A DNA stretch of 49,668 nucleotides. Source: Flavobacteriales bacterium (GTDB taxonomy: Bacteria > Bacteroidota > Bacteroidia > Flavobacteriales_D > Sanyastnellaceae). The stretch spans positions 1-49,668 of the forward strand of contig CANEVR010000012.1 of assembly GCA_947442505.1 (NCBI GenBank), given 5' to 3'. Shown piece after piece: positions 33,207 to 42,719 of this stretch (positions are counted from its first letter, which is position 1; each line of letters begins with the position of its first letter). Under the pieces are notes generated by a model. That model worked only from the letters and a program-made list of their open reading frames with translations. It was not told the origin of the DNA and did no database searches. Position numbers and translations under genes: made by a program.

Positions 33207-35266
33207 TTACTGTTTTCCGATTTATCTGTGAGTACTTGATAATAGGCATCCTGGGTATCGAAGGATTTGGATTGAACGACACTGCAAACCAATTGGTTGA
33301 TGCGTTCTGATTCCAGACAGCGCGCTTTGGCGTTTTGATCGAATTGCAAATTCAACCATTCCCGCAATTCCGCGCGCAACTCTGTGTCAAGAATAGGGGC
33401 CAATACCTCTATCCTGAAATCTAAATTTCGCACCATCATGTCAGCACTTCCAATCAACATGCGTTCACGCTTACCGATTCCAAAAACAAAAACCCTGCTG
33501 TGCTCGAGGTATCTACCCAATATGCTGCGCATACTGATGTTCTTCTTTTGATTCTCTGAAACGGGCTGGAGTAAGCATACTCCGCGCACTACCAGCTTTA
33601 CTTCTACCCCATTCTCAGCAGCTTCCAATAACTTTTTGATGATTCCTTCATCTACAAGATTATTGACTTTAATAACAACCAATGCTTTCTTCCCTTTCTT
33701 GGCCTCTTTGATCTCTTCACTGATCCAATCCATTAATTTTCTTCGGGTATTGAAAGGAGAAACGACCAAATGTCTGAATTGAGGACGATGGAAATTGGAT
33801 TCAAAAAAATGAAACAAACTGCGTACCTCTCTTCCCAAATCCAAGTTAGTGGTCAACAATGAAGTATCGGAATAGATGCGTGCTGTTTTTTCATGAAAAT
33901 TACCCGTTCCAACATGGGTAATGCGCACAGTCCTACCATTGATTTTGCGACTAATTTGGAAAACCTTACAGTGAACTTTCAAGCCTGGGATACCAGGAAT
34001 CACTTTCACTCCAGCCTCTTGCAGCATTTTGGTGATTTCCAAATTGTGGGCTTCATCAAAACGAGCCTGAACCTCAACCAGAGCGATCACTTTCTTACCA
34101 TTCTTTGCAGCATTAATCAATGCGTGCAAAATGTGAGAATCATGGGCAATGCGATACATTGAAATGCGTATGGTGCGGACTTGAGGATCAATGGCAGCGG
34201 CCCTTAGCAAATCCAAAATGTGAGAGAAGCGCTGGTAGGGAAACTGCAGAAGGACATCCTTTTTATTGAAGGTATCCAATATGTTGATGGACTTTTTAAA
34301 TGCCGGATGAGATAGACTCTTCAGCTTGGGATAGACCCAGTCCGGATTTCCAAAGTCTGGAAAGCTCAAAAGGTCTTTCTTATTGTGGTAACGACCTCCA
34401 GGAATAATATTCTGAGGGTTCTTTATTTTTGTCTTATTCAGTAACAAATGCAGCAAATCCTCTGGGATCTCATGATCAAAATTGATTCGCACATAGTCCC
34501 CTTTACTCCGCTGTTGGATACTCTTGGATATTTTATCAAAAACACTTTTGGAGAAATCATTCTCAATCTCATACTCCGCATCGCGCACTACTTTAACATC
34601 ATACGCTTTTACTGATGCTATGGAATAAATGGAAAATATTTTCTTCAAGTTATAGCGAATGACATCTTCAAGAAACATCACATGCTTTTCTCCATTCTCA
34701 GCGGGTAACACTACCCATCTCCCAATGGAATCTGGAACTTCAATCAACGCAAATACCTTTCTTGCTTTGTCTTTTAACACTACATCCACCACCAGATACA
34801 ATGCATTGTCTTTGAGCGGGGGAAGTGGCATGGTGGAAGACATCAAAATGGGGATAATGTGGTGTCGGATTTCATCATCAAAATAATGATCCACATACAA
34901 CTTCTGAGAGGTCGACAATTGACGTTCATTCTTAAAATGAACACCTACTTTGGCCAAGGCTTTTTTGGTGTTTTCAAAAATTCGATCGAACTCCCATTGC
35001 AGTTCCATCACCCTATCATGGATAACATCCAATGGATTGCCCTTTTTTCCTCTTAATGCTTTGAGCTCACGATTCAAAGATGCAATTCGTACCTTAAAAA
35101 ATTCATCCAAATTACTTGAAAAAATGCCCAAGAAATGAACCCTTGACACCAATGGATTCTTCACATCCGATGCTTCAAACAATACTCTCTCGTTAAACTG
35201 AAGCCATGATAACTCTCTTTGAACACTTATAACCCTTTTCTCCATAGCTCTCAAAGATGATTTCAA
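33203..35266 (-). CDS. ppk1: Polyphosphate kinase 1
   Basis: A 687-residue Ppk1 making polyphosphate from ATP. VQRELSWLQFNERVLFEA opens the N domain. GLKVHCKVFQISRK contains the autophosphorylated His, HVGTGNFHEKTARIYSDTSL follows, and YLEHSRVFVFG has the second conserved His. A later in-frame ATG at 35245 (MEKRVISVQ) may be the true start, as family members usually begin there; a CATCTTTG sequence just upstream of it resembles a -7 box. The stop overlaps ppx. The haloperoxidase-like gene ends 29 bases upstream on the same strand. Confidence 0.95.
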   Translation of the reverse strand: MKSSLRAMEKRVISVQRELSWLQFNERVLFEASDVKNPLVSRVHFLGIFSSNLDEFFKVRIASLNRELKALRGKKGNPLDVIHDRVMELQWEFDRIFENTKKALAKVGVHFKNERQLSTSQKLYVDHYFDDEIRHHIIPILMSSTMPLPPLKDNALYLVVDVVLKDKARKVFALIEVPDSIGRWVVLPAENGEKHVMFLEDVIRYNLKKIFSIYSIASVKAYDVKVVRDAEYEIENDFSKSVFDKISKSIQQRSKGDYVRINFDHEIPEDLLHLLLNKTKIKNPQNIIPGGRYHNKKDLLSFPDFGNPDWVYPKLKSLSHPAFKKSINILDTFNKKDVLLQFPYQRFSHILDLLRAAAIDPQVRTIRISMYRIAHDSHILHALINAAKNGKKVIALVEVQARFDEAHNLEITKMLQEAGVKVIPGIPGLKVHCKVFQISRKINGRTVRITHVGTGNFHEKTARIYSDTSLLTTNLDLGREVRSLFHFFESNFHRPQFRHLVVSPFNTRRKLMDWISEEIKEAKKGKKALVVIKVNNLVDEGIIKKLLEAAENGVEVKLVVRGVCLLQPVSENQKKNISMRSILGRYLEHSRVFVFGIGKRERMLIGSADMMVRNLDFRIEVLAPILDTELRAELREWLNLQFDQNAKARCLESERINQLVCSVVQSKSFDTQDAYYQVLTDKSENSK

Positions 35267-35295
35267 TACCTTGATAATGTGTTAAGACAATGCTA

Positions 35296-38200
35296 TCATT
35301 TCACAGAAACACTGGATTTTATCCATGAATACTCTGCAAAATCGGTCTTCACCAAATATTTGCCCGAAGCCCATTTTTGAACATCCACAACAGTCCGTCC
35401 ATTGACGAATTCAGCAAACAAAACCCGCCCTTTAATATCAAAAATCGACACTTTCCCAGTGGCAACAATATTCAGAAAATCAGATGTCGGATTGGGATAA
35501 ACTGAAAATGGGACACTTTGCTCTTCAATCATCTGAACAATTTCGCCTGCGCAATTGCAATCTGATTGAATTTGGTCATTTACTGTTAAAGAATCCCCAT
35601 CATCGCACGGTGAAAGGGGAAGGATACAATCGCCATTGTCTGTATTGGCTGAAATATCAAAATTACATGCTGCACTATCGGTACAACCCAATACCTCCAC
35701 CCATGGATTCATCTCCCACTGAATGAACTCTTCAAAAACAGTGGTATCGATAATATTTCCATAAAGGTCAGTTGCACTTGTTGTACTCAATAACAAATCG
35801 GTTTGATTAAGATTGTTGTCATTGATTAGAAAAGCCCATTCATAATTCAACGTATCCAACCACTGCTGACTCAATGGGGTAAGGTCCATGGGTGCTGGCA
35901 AAAGAATAATCGGAGCTATGGCATTGGACATTGGCTCATCAAACTGAGTCTGAACAAGCCATGTGCCGCCTGCATTGCTTTCATTCAATGTAGTGGTGTT
36001 GAGACTCCAACTGGTCAAAGTTGGCGCTTTGGTATCAATGATGGTAGCCCACAAGACGGTATCCAGAATGACCATCTCGTTTCCTGCCATATCTTGAAAA
36101 CCTTGAAGGACGAATGAAGGGGATTGAAATTCTTCATTCAAATCCAACATTTGAAAAGTCATTTGTATGGTTGCCGATTCCTCACCTTGAAGCATTGCAG
36201 TAACATTGGACAGAGACGAGGAATTGCTTGATGTGGTTGGAGCATTGCTCTGAACGGGCTCACTAAAATCGAATTGCATTTCAAATGCATTAGAGGCCAC
36301 AACAGACTCATTGATTACGCTCAAGTTGGTATTGAAACTGATTACTGATGGATTCTCAGTGTCGATAACAAAAATGTCATTGCCGTACTTGATTCGCTGA
36401 ATTACCCCATCAACATTGGCAGCTCCCATGATTTTAATGTCAATATTGTCAACTACATGGTTGTTATCTTGTACAACAAAACGCCAACGATAGATGCTGT
36501 CATTGATCCAATTGACATCCACATAAGTTAGATCTGAGGACAAATCACCATTAACAAAATCCAAATTTGGGCCCCAATTGGTGGACATGGGTTGATCAAA
36601 ATGAGCAACAATATCCAAGGTGTCCTGGCATAAAAAGTCATTGACAAAAGCTGGACATTCTAAAACCAAAATTTTGGGCAAGGTATCTGACCATAAACCA
36701 TCTGCTTTGGCCACAGCATCGGCGGCTACCTCCATACCAATGAATCTTCCTGCGATGTCATCCATGGGAGGATGGATTCCACCCCAAATGCGCGATAGAC
36801 TGCACTGATCACTGGCGTCCTGATAGGTTGCCCATTGCAATTCGACATTCATGCTAGGCCCCTCTTCAAAAACCAAATACTGGTTCATGGGTGCGTCAAA
36901 TGTACCCATACCACCGGGAAAGTATTGACTACCGGTGATGGCCGTCATAACATCTGCGGACGCCCTGGAATAAGTGGAATGACCTGAGACATAACCAGCA
37001 AAAGGGGGAGTAACAAAAGTAGGTCGTTGATAAGGATACCACTTCTCAGCCAAAATCCAACCCACACCAGCCATATCAACATTTGGGTCACTGATGAGCT
37101 CTGGACCATTCCAAGAATAAACCTTTACTTTGTTTACATTTTCATTGTCTGCACCCGCCAATGGATCACCCGCTTGAACCAATTCCGAAAATCCAGGAAT
37201 CAATGGAAATCCATCAGGATGATAATTGGGTAAAGCGGCATCAGAGGATTGACCTCTTTCCGCCATATATCGAATGGCAGAAATGGGACGAGTACCATCA
37301 TAGAAACCTTTGATTCCCCATGCGGATATGGCAGCATCGTGGACCGCTCCTCCCAAGGTAAGATAAGCCCTTACACAAAACTCGGTTTCATCTAACACTT
37401 CAATACCTTCCCATAAGAAGGTGCCATTCATTTCATCAATAACATAATTCAAAATCTTAAACCAATGACCTGGAGGTGTTTCAGAACTTGGACCATCCGC
37501 CCAGAATTCTGCCAATACCCTTGTGTAATCTCCACGGTAAACCAACTGTTCTTCATAGGGCAAACCTGTGATGGGATTAACCTCATGTCCTGTTCCATTG
37601 TCACCACCATTTTCAAAATCATAAAAGTCCAATTGCTCAGAGAATGTTTGTGGCAGGGTGGCATTACCAATGCTCTTAGGAGAGATATCTATCATCTCTT
37701 GATCACTTGGATCCAAATGCCCTCCCCATTTCGCGACCAATGCAAAATTCCATTTGTAGAGATCGTTGACTCCCTCTCCTGTCTCACCCAAATGTGGAAA
37801 GGGGCCGGGATCATGGTAAACATTCCAATTGTATCCATTCCGTTGTTTGATGGTCAAATCTTGAGCATCCATGGCAAAAGGCTTGACATTACCCCACTCT
37901 GGTCCCATAAAAGGTGGTGCTCCTGAAAGTAAGTTTCCATTCTGATCGATAAAAACACTCAAACTCAAAGGCTGCCAACGATTGGGATCAACCATACCGC
38001 TGGTCCCTGGCAACGTGGGAAACAAAGATGGATTGAGCGGTGTATAAAATTGATTGGCATAATTCATCAACTGATTGGAGCCATCTCCATTGCCATAGCT
38101 GATGATGCGCGCGGCAATATAATTTCCCAAGGCTGCTGGATTTCCGGTTGAATAATCCACAGAAGAGAAATTCATGTCGTATCCCAACTCGCCCATCAAT

Positions 38201-38595
38201 GTTGTCAAATAAGTCAACGTAACAGTGCCCCATCCAGGGGAATTGATGTAGCGGTTTCTGATGATTCGATAAGCGGCGTAGCTCATGGCCATATTTTGCG
38301 CCGACAATTTGTCATCAGGCTGAAGAATACCGGAATATGGGCAGGTAAAGCCATTGAAGGTTTTACCCAAAAACAAAGTAGCTGCATCGTCATCATAGGC
38401 TGCCCATGCGTCATACATGGCCATTGAAAAATGTTGCAAGTTTCTTGCTGTCATGGGCGGGCGGGCAAAATCATTTCTGATTGCCGTCAACATGGCTTCT
38501 GTCCACTGATAAGGAACACTATTTTGCGATGACATTTGCTCCAAGTTCAATACAAAGATTAAACTCAGCAACAAGCATTTGAATGGGATTTTCAT
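35296..38595 (-). CDS. Secreted vanadium haloperoxidase/PAP2-fold protein with T9SS type A tail
   Basis: A 1099-residue exported protein with a signal peptide (MKIPFKCLLLSLIFVLN). The catalytic fold motifs are complete: K429-x6-R436-P, S537-G-H539 and S-R602-x5-H608, the vanadate or phosphate pocket of vanadium haloperoxidases and PAP2 acid phosphatases. After about residue 650 come beta-sandwich repeats (SFNTNLS... and LTSWSLNTTTL...). A GCTDSAACNFD-type Cys module follows, and a type A T9SS sorting domain (FSVYPNPTSDFLNIV ... GKYLV) ends the protein. It may halogenate or dephosphorylate extracellular substrates; the sequence alone does not decide. Next downstream on the strand is ppk1. Confidence 0.85.
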   Translation of the reverse strand: MKIPFKCLLLSLIFVLNLEQMSSQNSVPYQWTEAMLTAIRNDFARPPMTARNLQHFSMAMYDAWAAYDDDAATLFLGKTFNGFTCPYSGILQPDDKLSAQNMAMSYAAYRIIRNRYINSPGWGTVTLTYLTTLMGELGYDMNFSSVDYSTGNPAALGNYIAARIISYGNGDGSNQLMNYANQFYTPLNPSLFPTLPGTSGMVDPNRWQPLSLSVFIDQNGNLLSGAPPFMGPEWGNVKPFAMDAQDLTIKQRNGYNWNVYHDPGPFPHLGETGEGVNDLYKWNFALVAKWGGHLDPSDQEMIDISPKSIGNATLPQTFSEQLDFYDFENGGDNGTGHEVNPITGLPYEEQLVYRGDYTRVLAEFWADGPSSETPPGHWFKILNYVIDEMNGTFLWEGIEVLDETEFCVRAYLTLGGAVHDAAISAWGIKGFYDGTRPISAIRYMAERGQSSDAALPNYHPDGFPLIPGFSELVQAGDPLAGADNENVNKVKVYSWNGPELISDPNVDMAGVGWILAEKWYPYQRPTFVTPPFAGYVSGHSTYSRASADVMTAITGSQYFPGGMGTFDAPMNQYLVFEEGPSMNVELQWATYQDASDQCSLSRIWGGIHPPMDDIAGRFIGMEVAADAVAKADGLWSDTLPKILVLECPAFVNDFLCQDTLDIVAHFDQPMSTNWGPNLDFVNGDLSSDLTYVDVNWINDSIYRWRFVVQDNNHVVDNIDIKIMGAANVDGVIQRIKYGNDIFVIDTENPSVISFNTNLSVINESVVASNAFEMQFDFSEPVQSNAPTTSSNSSSLSNVTAMLQGEESATIQMTFQMLDLNEEFQSPSFVLQGFQDMAGNEMVILDTVLWATIIDTKAPTLTSWSLNTTTLNESNAGGTWLVQTQFDEPMSNAIAPIILLPAPMDLTPLSQQWLDTLNYEWAFLINDNNLNQTDLLLSTTSATDLYGNIIDTTVFEEFIQWEMNPWVEVLGCTDSAACNFDISANTDNGDCILPLSPCDDGDSLTVNDQIQSDCNCAGEIVQMIEEQSVPFSVYPNPTSDFLNIVATGKVSIFDIKGRVLFAEFVNGRTVVDVQKWASGKYLVKTDFAEYSWIKSSVSVK

Positions 38596-38643
38596 ATCAC
38601 TAATTTATGAAAATAACTTCTTCTTCGATAAAACAATGGTCAT

Positions 38644-38667
38644 AAAAAAAGCGCCTTGCGGCGCTTT
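38644..38667 (-). terminator. Rho-independent terminator of metK
   Basis: A perfect 8-bp GC-rich stem (38648-38655 with 38660-38667) with a 4-base loop lies just past the metK stop, followed on the minus strand by seven T. Confidence 0.9.
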
Positions 38668-38670
38668 CAA

Positions 38671-39936
38671 TTATCTCACTTTGAATGTCTTTTTGAAAAG
38701 CCTAACCAAGTTGTCTTTTTCCCAAGGGAAAAGTTCTACTTTCATTGTTTTTGACTTTCCACTTCCATCTACAAAAGTCTTTGATTTTACTTCAGACTTT
38801 CTTCCCATGTGTCCATAGGCAGCGGTCTCTCTGTAAATGGGCGTTCGCAACTTAAAACGTTGCTCTATTTGATATGGGCGCAAGCTACATTCTTTCATTT
38901 TCAGAATGGCATTGGCCAATTCGCCATCCGTCATTTTCACTTTTGACGTTCCATATGTATTGACATATAAACCAACAGGATCCGCAACACCGATGGCATA
39001 GGCTACCTGCACCAACGCTTCATCGCAAACACCGGCAGACACCAAATTGCGTGCAATGTGCCTAGTAGCATAAGCAGCACTTCTATCCACCTTACTTGGA
39101 TCCTTTCCAGAAAATGCACCACCACCATGTGCTCCTTTTCCTCCGTATGTATCTACAATAATTTTTCTCCCTGTTAATCCTGTATCACCATGTGGACCAC
39201 CAATAACGAATTTACCAGTAGGGTTAACATGCAACGCATATTGGGACTTAAACAACTTCTGAACGCGGGCAGGACATTGTTTCATCACACGAGGAATCAA
39301 AATGTCTTGAACATCCTTTTTGATTTTGGCCAACATCTTTTTGTCATCCTTGTCAAAATCGTCGTGCTGGGTAGAGATGACAATGGCTGTTATGCCTAGG
39401 GCCTTGTGGTCATCGGAATATTCAATGGTCACCTGACTTTTGGCATCCGGACGCAAATACTTCATCAACTTGCCTTCTTTGCGAATTACGGCCAATTCTC
39501 TTAGTAGCATGTGCGCCAATTCCAATGGAAGAGGCATAAAATTATCTGTTTCATTGGAGGCGTAGCCGAACATCATTCCTTGGTCGCCTGCTCCTTGATC
39601 CTCCTTCTTGGTGCGCTCTACACCTTGATTGATATCTGGTGATTGCTCGTGGATGGCTGATAATACTCCACAAGAGTTGGACTCAAACATGTACTCACTT
39701 TTGGTGTAACCAATCTCTTTGATCACATCTCTGGTGATACTTTGAACATCCAAATAAGTCTTGGATTTTACTTCACCAGCCAAAATCACTTGACCTGTGG
39801 TGACCAAAGTCTCGCATGCCACTTTAGATTGTGCGTCAAAAGCTAAAAAGTGATCAATCAGTGCGTCCGATATTTGGTCGGCCACTTTATCTGGATGTCC
39901 TTCTGAAACGGACTCTGAAGTAAAGAAATATGACAT
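38671..39936 (-). CDS. metK: S-adenosylmethionine synthetase
   Basis: A 421-residue enzyme making S-adenosylmethionine from ATP and methionine. [21 protein letters not shown] is the N-terminal ATP loop, [10 protein letters not shown] the methionine-loop hexapeptide region, and [19 protein letters not shown] the phosphate-binding loop. Length is slightly above the usual 385-400; a Lys/Asp-rich insertion near residues 190-215 ([18 protein letters not shown]) accounts for part of it. It has its own -7 box and terminator, so it is monocistronic. The leader is only about 20 bases, too short for a SAM riboswitch. Confidence 0.97.
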   Translation of the reverse strand: MSYFFTSESVSEGHPDKVADQISDALIDHFLAFDAQSKVACETLVTTGQVILAGEVKSKTYLDVQSITRDVIKEIGYTKSEYMFESNSCGVLSAIHEQSPDINQGVERTKKEDQGAGDQGMMFGYASNETDNFMPLPLELAHMLLRELAVIRKEGKLMKYLRPDAKSQVTIEYSDDHKALGITAIVISTQHDDFDKDDKKMLAKIKKDVQDILIPRVMKQCPARVQKLFKSQYALHVNPTGKFVIGGPHGDTGLTGRKIIVDTYGGKGAHGGGAFSGKDPSKVDRSAAYATRHIARNLVSAGVCDEALVQVAYAIGVADPVGLYVNTYGTSKVKMTDGELANAILKMKECSLRPYQIEQRFKLRTPIYRETAAYGHMGRKSEVKSKTFVDGSGKSKTMKVELFPWEKDNLVRLFKKTFKVR

Positions 39937-39956
39937 TTTAATTGATTTAGTATTTA

Positions 39957-39964
39957 CAAATATA
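39957..39964 (-). promoter_or_regulatory. -7 box TATATTTG before metK
   Basis: An exact TAnnTTTG match 20 bases before the ATG at 39936. A TTG occurs 15 bases upstream of it, closer than the usual 20, within the end of the small upstream ORF. Confidence 0.55.
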
Positions 39965-39965
39965 A

Positions 39966-40124
39966 TTAAGGTTTTGAAGCAATTGTTTTCGGTAATAAAA
40001 TTTTAATTCCACCCTCCGCCAGATTTGTGGACAATGGTGTAAACCCGATGAATTCACCAACACAATCAGTGGGCCAGCGGCTTCTATTCAATCGACCATA
40101 AACGACAAAGAAAAATCTTTTCAT
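39966..40124 (-). CDS. Possible 52-residue protein coupled to the hexosaminidase
   Basis: ATG 40124 overlaps the hexosaminidase TGA by four bases (ATGA), the same coupling used between rsmE and its neighbour. The product begins [16 protein letters not shown] and has no clear signal peptide or known domain. It ends right before the metK promoter. The overlap is the only support, so it may be chance. Confidence 0.35.
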   Translation of the reverse strand: MKRFFFVVYGRLNRSRWPTDCVGEFIGFTPLSTNLAEGGIKILLPKTIASKP

Positions 40125-42382
40125 CGAACTATCACCTCGTCTATGAACAACCAACTGGGTTCACCTGGAGCGTCATGCCAATCTGGACATTTCCCTATTG
40201 ATTTTGCCGCCACTTTGATGTAACGCCCCATAAAGAAACCGTATGGAGTTGTATCTTCTGCCAACACTTTTGAAAATACAGGAAACTCACCTGATTCATT
40301 GGCTTGGGTTCGCTTCCCTACTTCATCTGTTTTCAACAGCTGCCAATTGTTTTTATCGATGGATGTGTAATAGGATACTGACTCAGGACGGAAAATCCAG
40401 GCGTTGGCATAATGAAACCAGCGCGTCGTCAATTCACTGATGCTCTCTACCTTACCCAAATCAATGATCATTTCCATGTCTCTGCCTTGCGCAGCCTGCC
40501 AATTGCCATCTCTGAAATTATCGCTACCCAAACAGCCATTGACCAATCCCTTGGAACCACCACCCAAATAAGCATTGCTTGGCATATAGTTCAATTCAAT
40601 TTCCTTTCCCAATGCCAAATGATTGGCGTAAATCTTGGTCTCCCATTTCGTCTGCTCACTTCCTTGGGATTTCATTCCTACCTTCAAATTGACTTTCTCT
40701 CCCCTTCTAATTTCTATGGGCTCATTGATCTCCAAAACTTCCTTCACCTCGTCAATGGAATTGGAATCAAAAAGGGTTGTTGTATAAAACAACGTTAAGT
40801 CCTCTTGTTGTTTCTGAACATCCACCCACAATACTTCCCCGTCGATACCGGATACAAATTGAACTGGCGTGGTCATAAAACCATATTTCACTTTGCGCTT
40901 ATCCAACATTGGAAAATGACGCTTTAATCGATTCTGAAATTCCAAAGCATCTCGCTCCTTGGGATAGGACCATAGAACTTCTGACAAGGCGATGAGTCTT
41001 GGAAAAATTTTACTCGTAACTTCTGCTTCAGGAGCGCGCTCTGTCCACATGTTGCCTTCTGCTCCTAAAATGTAGGATTGCTTATCCATAGGAAGATCAG
41101 CGGGAATGGGGTCAAACTCATACACTTTCTTGGTATCGATGCCATCCAATCCATAATCCAAATAACAATGACTGGTTGGAGACATCACAACTGAGTGATT
41201 GTGCATGGCTGCATCAAATCCACCCTGAATACCTCGCCATGATTGTATCACTGCACCGGAGGGAATTCCGCCCTCCAAAATTTCATCCCAACCGATAACA
41301 TCTTTTCCCTTTGTTTTTAAATAACTGGCCATTTGTTCAATCAACCACGTTTGCAACTCTGCTTCGTTTTTCAAATGATGGTCCTTGATTCTCTTTTGGC
41401 ATTTATCACAATTTTCCCAGCGAACCTTGGGCGCTTCATCGCCGCCGATATGAATATATGGACTAGGAAAAAGTGCAGAAACCTCATCCATAACATCCTT
41501 TAAAAATTGAAGGGTTTGATCATTGCCCGCACAATAAATATCCTTAAAAACACCCCATTCTGTCTCAACAGGAATTTGTTTTCCTGTACAACTCAACCAT
41601 GGATAAGAAGCGATGGCGGCAACACTATGACCAGGCAGCTCTATCTCAGGAATCACCATAATGTGTAGCTTGTTGGCAAATTGTACAATCTCCCTAATTT
41701 CATCTTGCGTATAGTAACCACCGTAAGATTGACCATTGACATTGCGATAGGCTCCAACTTTGGTCAATTCTGGATATTTCTTAATCTCAATTCGCCAACC
41801 CTGATCCTCTGTTAAATGCCAATGAAAAACATTCAACTTGTATAAGGCCATGGTGCTCAATGTTTCTTTGATTTTATCTACACTCATAAAATGTCGTCCG
41901 CAATCCAAGAGCAGTCCACGGTGTTTAAAGTGAGGTTCATCTTCAATCACCCAAGCGTCCAAAGAAAAACCAATATCTTCTAATCCTTTTTTCAAAGGTG
42001 TCATTTGTACCAAAGAAAAAACCCCGTGCAACAAACCCTCAGGAGAAGTTGCAGTGACTTTCGCATTGTACTTGTCAATCTCCAACTTATACGCCTCTGT
42101 TGTCATCATCGATTTGGCCTTTGACAACAACACTCCTTTCACTTCGTCCTTACCATTCCAAATATTTACTTTGGGCTGAAAATCACGGTGAATGCGTATT
42201 TGTTGCGCCAATATCTCGGCCTCATTCAAGAATTCCTGCTCGGTCCAAATCGCCCATTGTCCATCTAACAATTCCAATTGATCCTTCACAGGAACATACT
42301 GCTTGATAGGCATGGGGATGATTTGGGCTTGCGCAACCAAACCAAGAAAAACAAAAACTGCAATGATGTTAATGCGTCTCAT
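40121..42382 (-). CDS. Secreted beta-N-acetylhexosaminidase, GH20
   Basis: A 753-residue enzyme from ATG 42382 (MRRINIIAVFVFLGLVAQAQ), which starts a signal peptide; the first 17 codons of the longer frame lack one. The N-terminal GH20b domain (to about 140) precedes the GH20 barrel (about 145-490): HWHLTEDQGWRIEIKKYPELT, and HIGGDEAPK with catalytic D315-E316. The last 150 residues (GSDNFRDGNWQAAQGRDMEMIIDLG) look like a discoidin/F5-8C carbohydrate-binding module. It would release terminal GlcNAc/GalNAc from chitin oligomers or glycans in the periplasm or at the surface. The ATG lies 14 bases inside the upstream gene, so translation is coupled. Confidence 0.92.
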   Translation of the reverse strand: MRRINIIAVFVFLGLVAQAQIIPMPIKQYVPVKDQLELLDGQWAIWTEQEFLNEAEILAQQIRIHRDFQPKVNIWNGKDEVKGVLLSKAKSMMTTEAYKLEIDKYNAKVTATSPEGLLHGVFSLVQMTPLKKGLEDIGFSLDAWVIEDEPHFKHRGLLLDCGRHFMSVDKIKETLSTMALYKLNVFHWHLTEDQGWRIEIKKYPELTKVGAYRNVNGQSYGGYYTQDEIREIVQFANKLHIMVIPEIELPGHSVAAIASYPWLSCTGKQIPVETEWGVFKDIYCAGNDQTLQFLKDVMDEVSALFPSPYIHIGGDEAPKVRWENCDKCQKRIKDHHLKNEAELQTWLIEQMASYLKTKGKDVIGWDEILEGGIPSGAVIQSWRGIQGGFDAAMHNHSVVMSPTSHCYLDYGLDGIDTKKVYEFDPIPADLPMDKQSYILGAEGNMWTERAPEAEVTSKIFPRLIALSEVLWSYPKERDALEFQNRLKRHFPMLDKRKVKYGFMTTPVQFVSGIDGEVLWVDVQKQQEDLTLFYTTTLFDSNSIDEVKEVLEINEPIEIRRGEKVNLKVGMKSQGSEQTKWETKIYANHLALGKEIELNYMPSNAYLGGGSKGLVNGCLGSDNFRDGNWQAAQGRDMEMIIDLGKVESISELTTRWFHYANAWIFRPESVSYYTSIDKNNWQLLKTDEVGKRTQANESGEFPVFSKVLAEDTTPYGFFMGRYIKVAAKSIGKCPDWHDAPGEPSWLFIDEVIVR

Positions 42383-42719
42383 TTTGATAAAATTTGTCAA
42401 GTGGATTATCTTTTTGCAATGGAATAAAAACACCCATTACGCCAAGGTATCGATACTTGCCTTCACCGAGCACAATGGTTTGTGTGGTAAAAAAAAAGTA
42501 ATCGCGTGATTGTAATAATTTGCTCAATGCTTGAAACATAAAATCCTTTTGAATTTTCACGACATCCAACATCACGGGATCGCTGGAAATCTTCTCAGAT
42601 TGGACATTGATTTTTTCTTGAGCGAGCTGCAAAAAATCTGACTCAGTAGGCTTGGTAAACCTGGCCAAGACTAACAAAGCCATTAAAAAAAAGAAAGTCA
42701 AAAAAATCCATTTCTTCAT
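42369..42719 (-). CDS. Small membrane-anchored protein (DUF4359-like)
   Basis: A 116-residue protein with an N-terminal hydrophobic helix (IFLTFFFLMALLVLA) and a soluble part. SRDYFFFTTQTIVLGEGKYRYLGVMGVFIPLQ near the C-terminus resembles the end of DUF4359 proteins, a weak match from memory. Function unknown. The ATG overlaps the rsmE stop by four bases and its own stop lies 14 bases inside the hexosaminidase gene, so it sits in a fully overlapping chain of three genes. Confidence 0.75.
   Translation of the reverse strand: MKKWIFLTFFFLMALLVLARFTKPTESDFLQLAQEKINVQSEKISSDPVMLDVVKIQKDFMFQALSKLLQSRDYFFFTTQTIVLGEGKYRYLGVMGVFIPLQKDNPLDKFYQNETH

Noticed and set aside
39937-39965. A SAM riboswitch before metK
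   Set aside because: The leader after the -7 box is only about 20 bases, with no aptamer structure.
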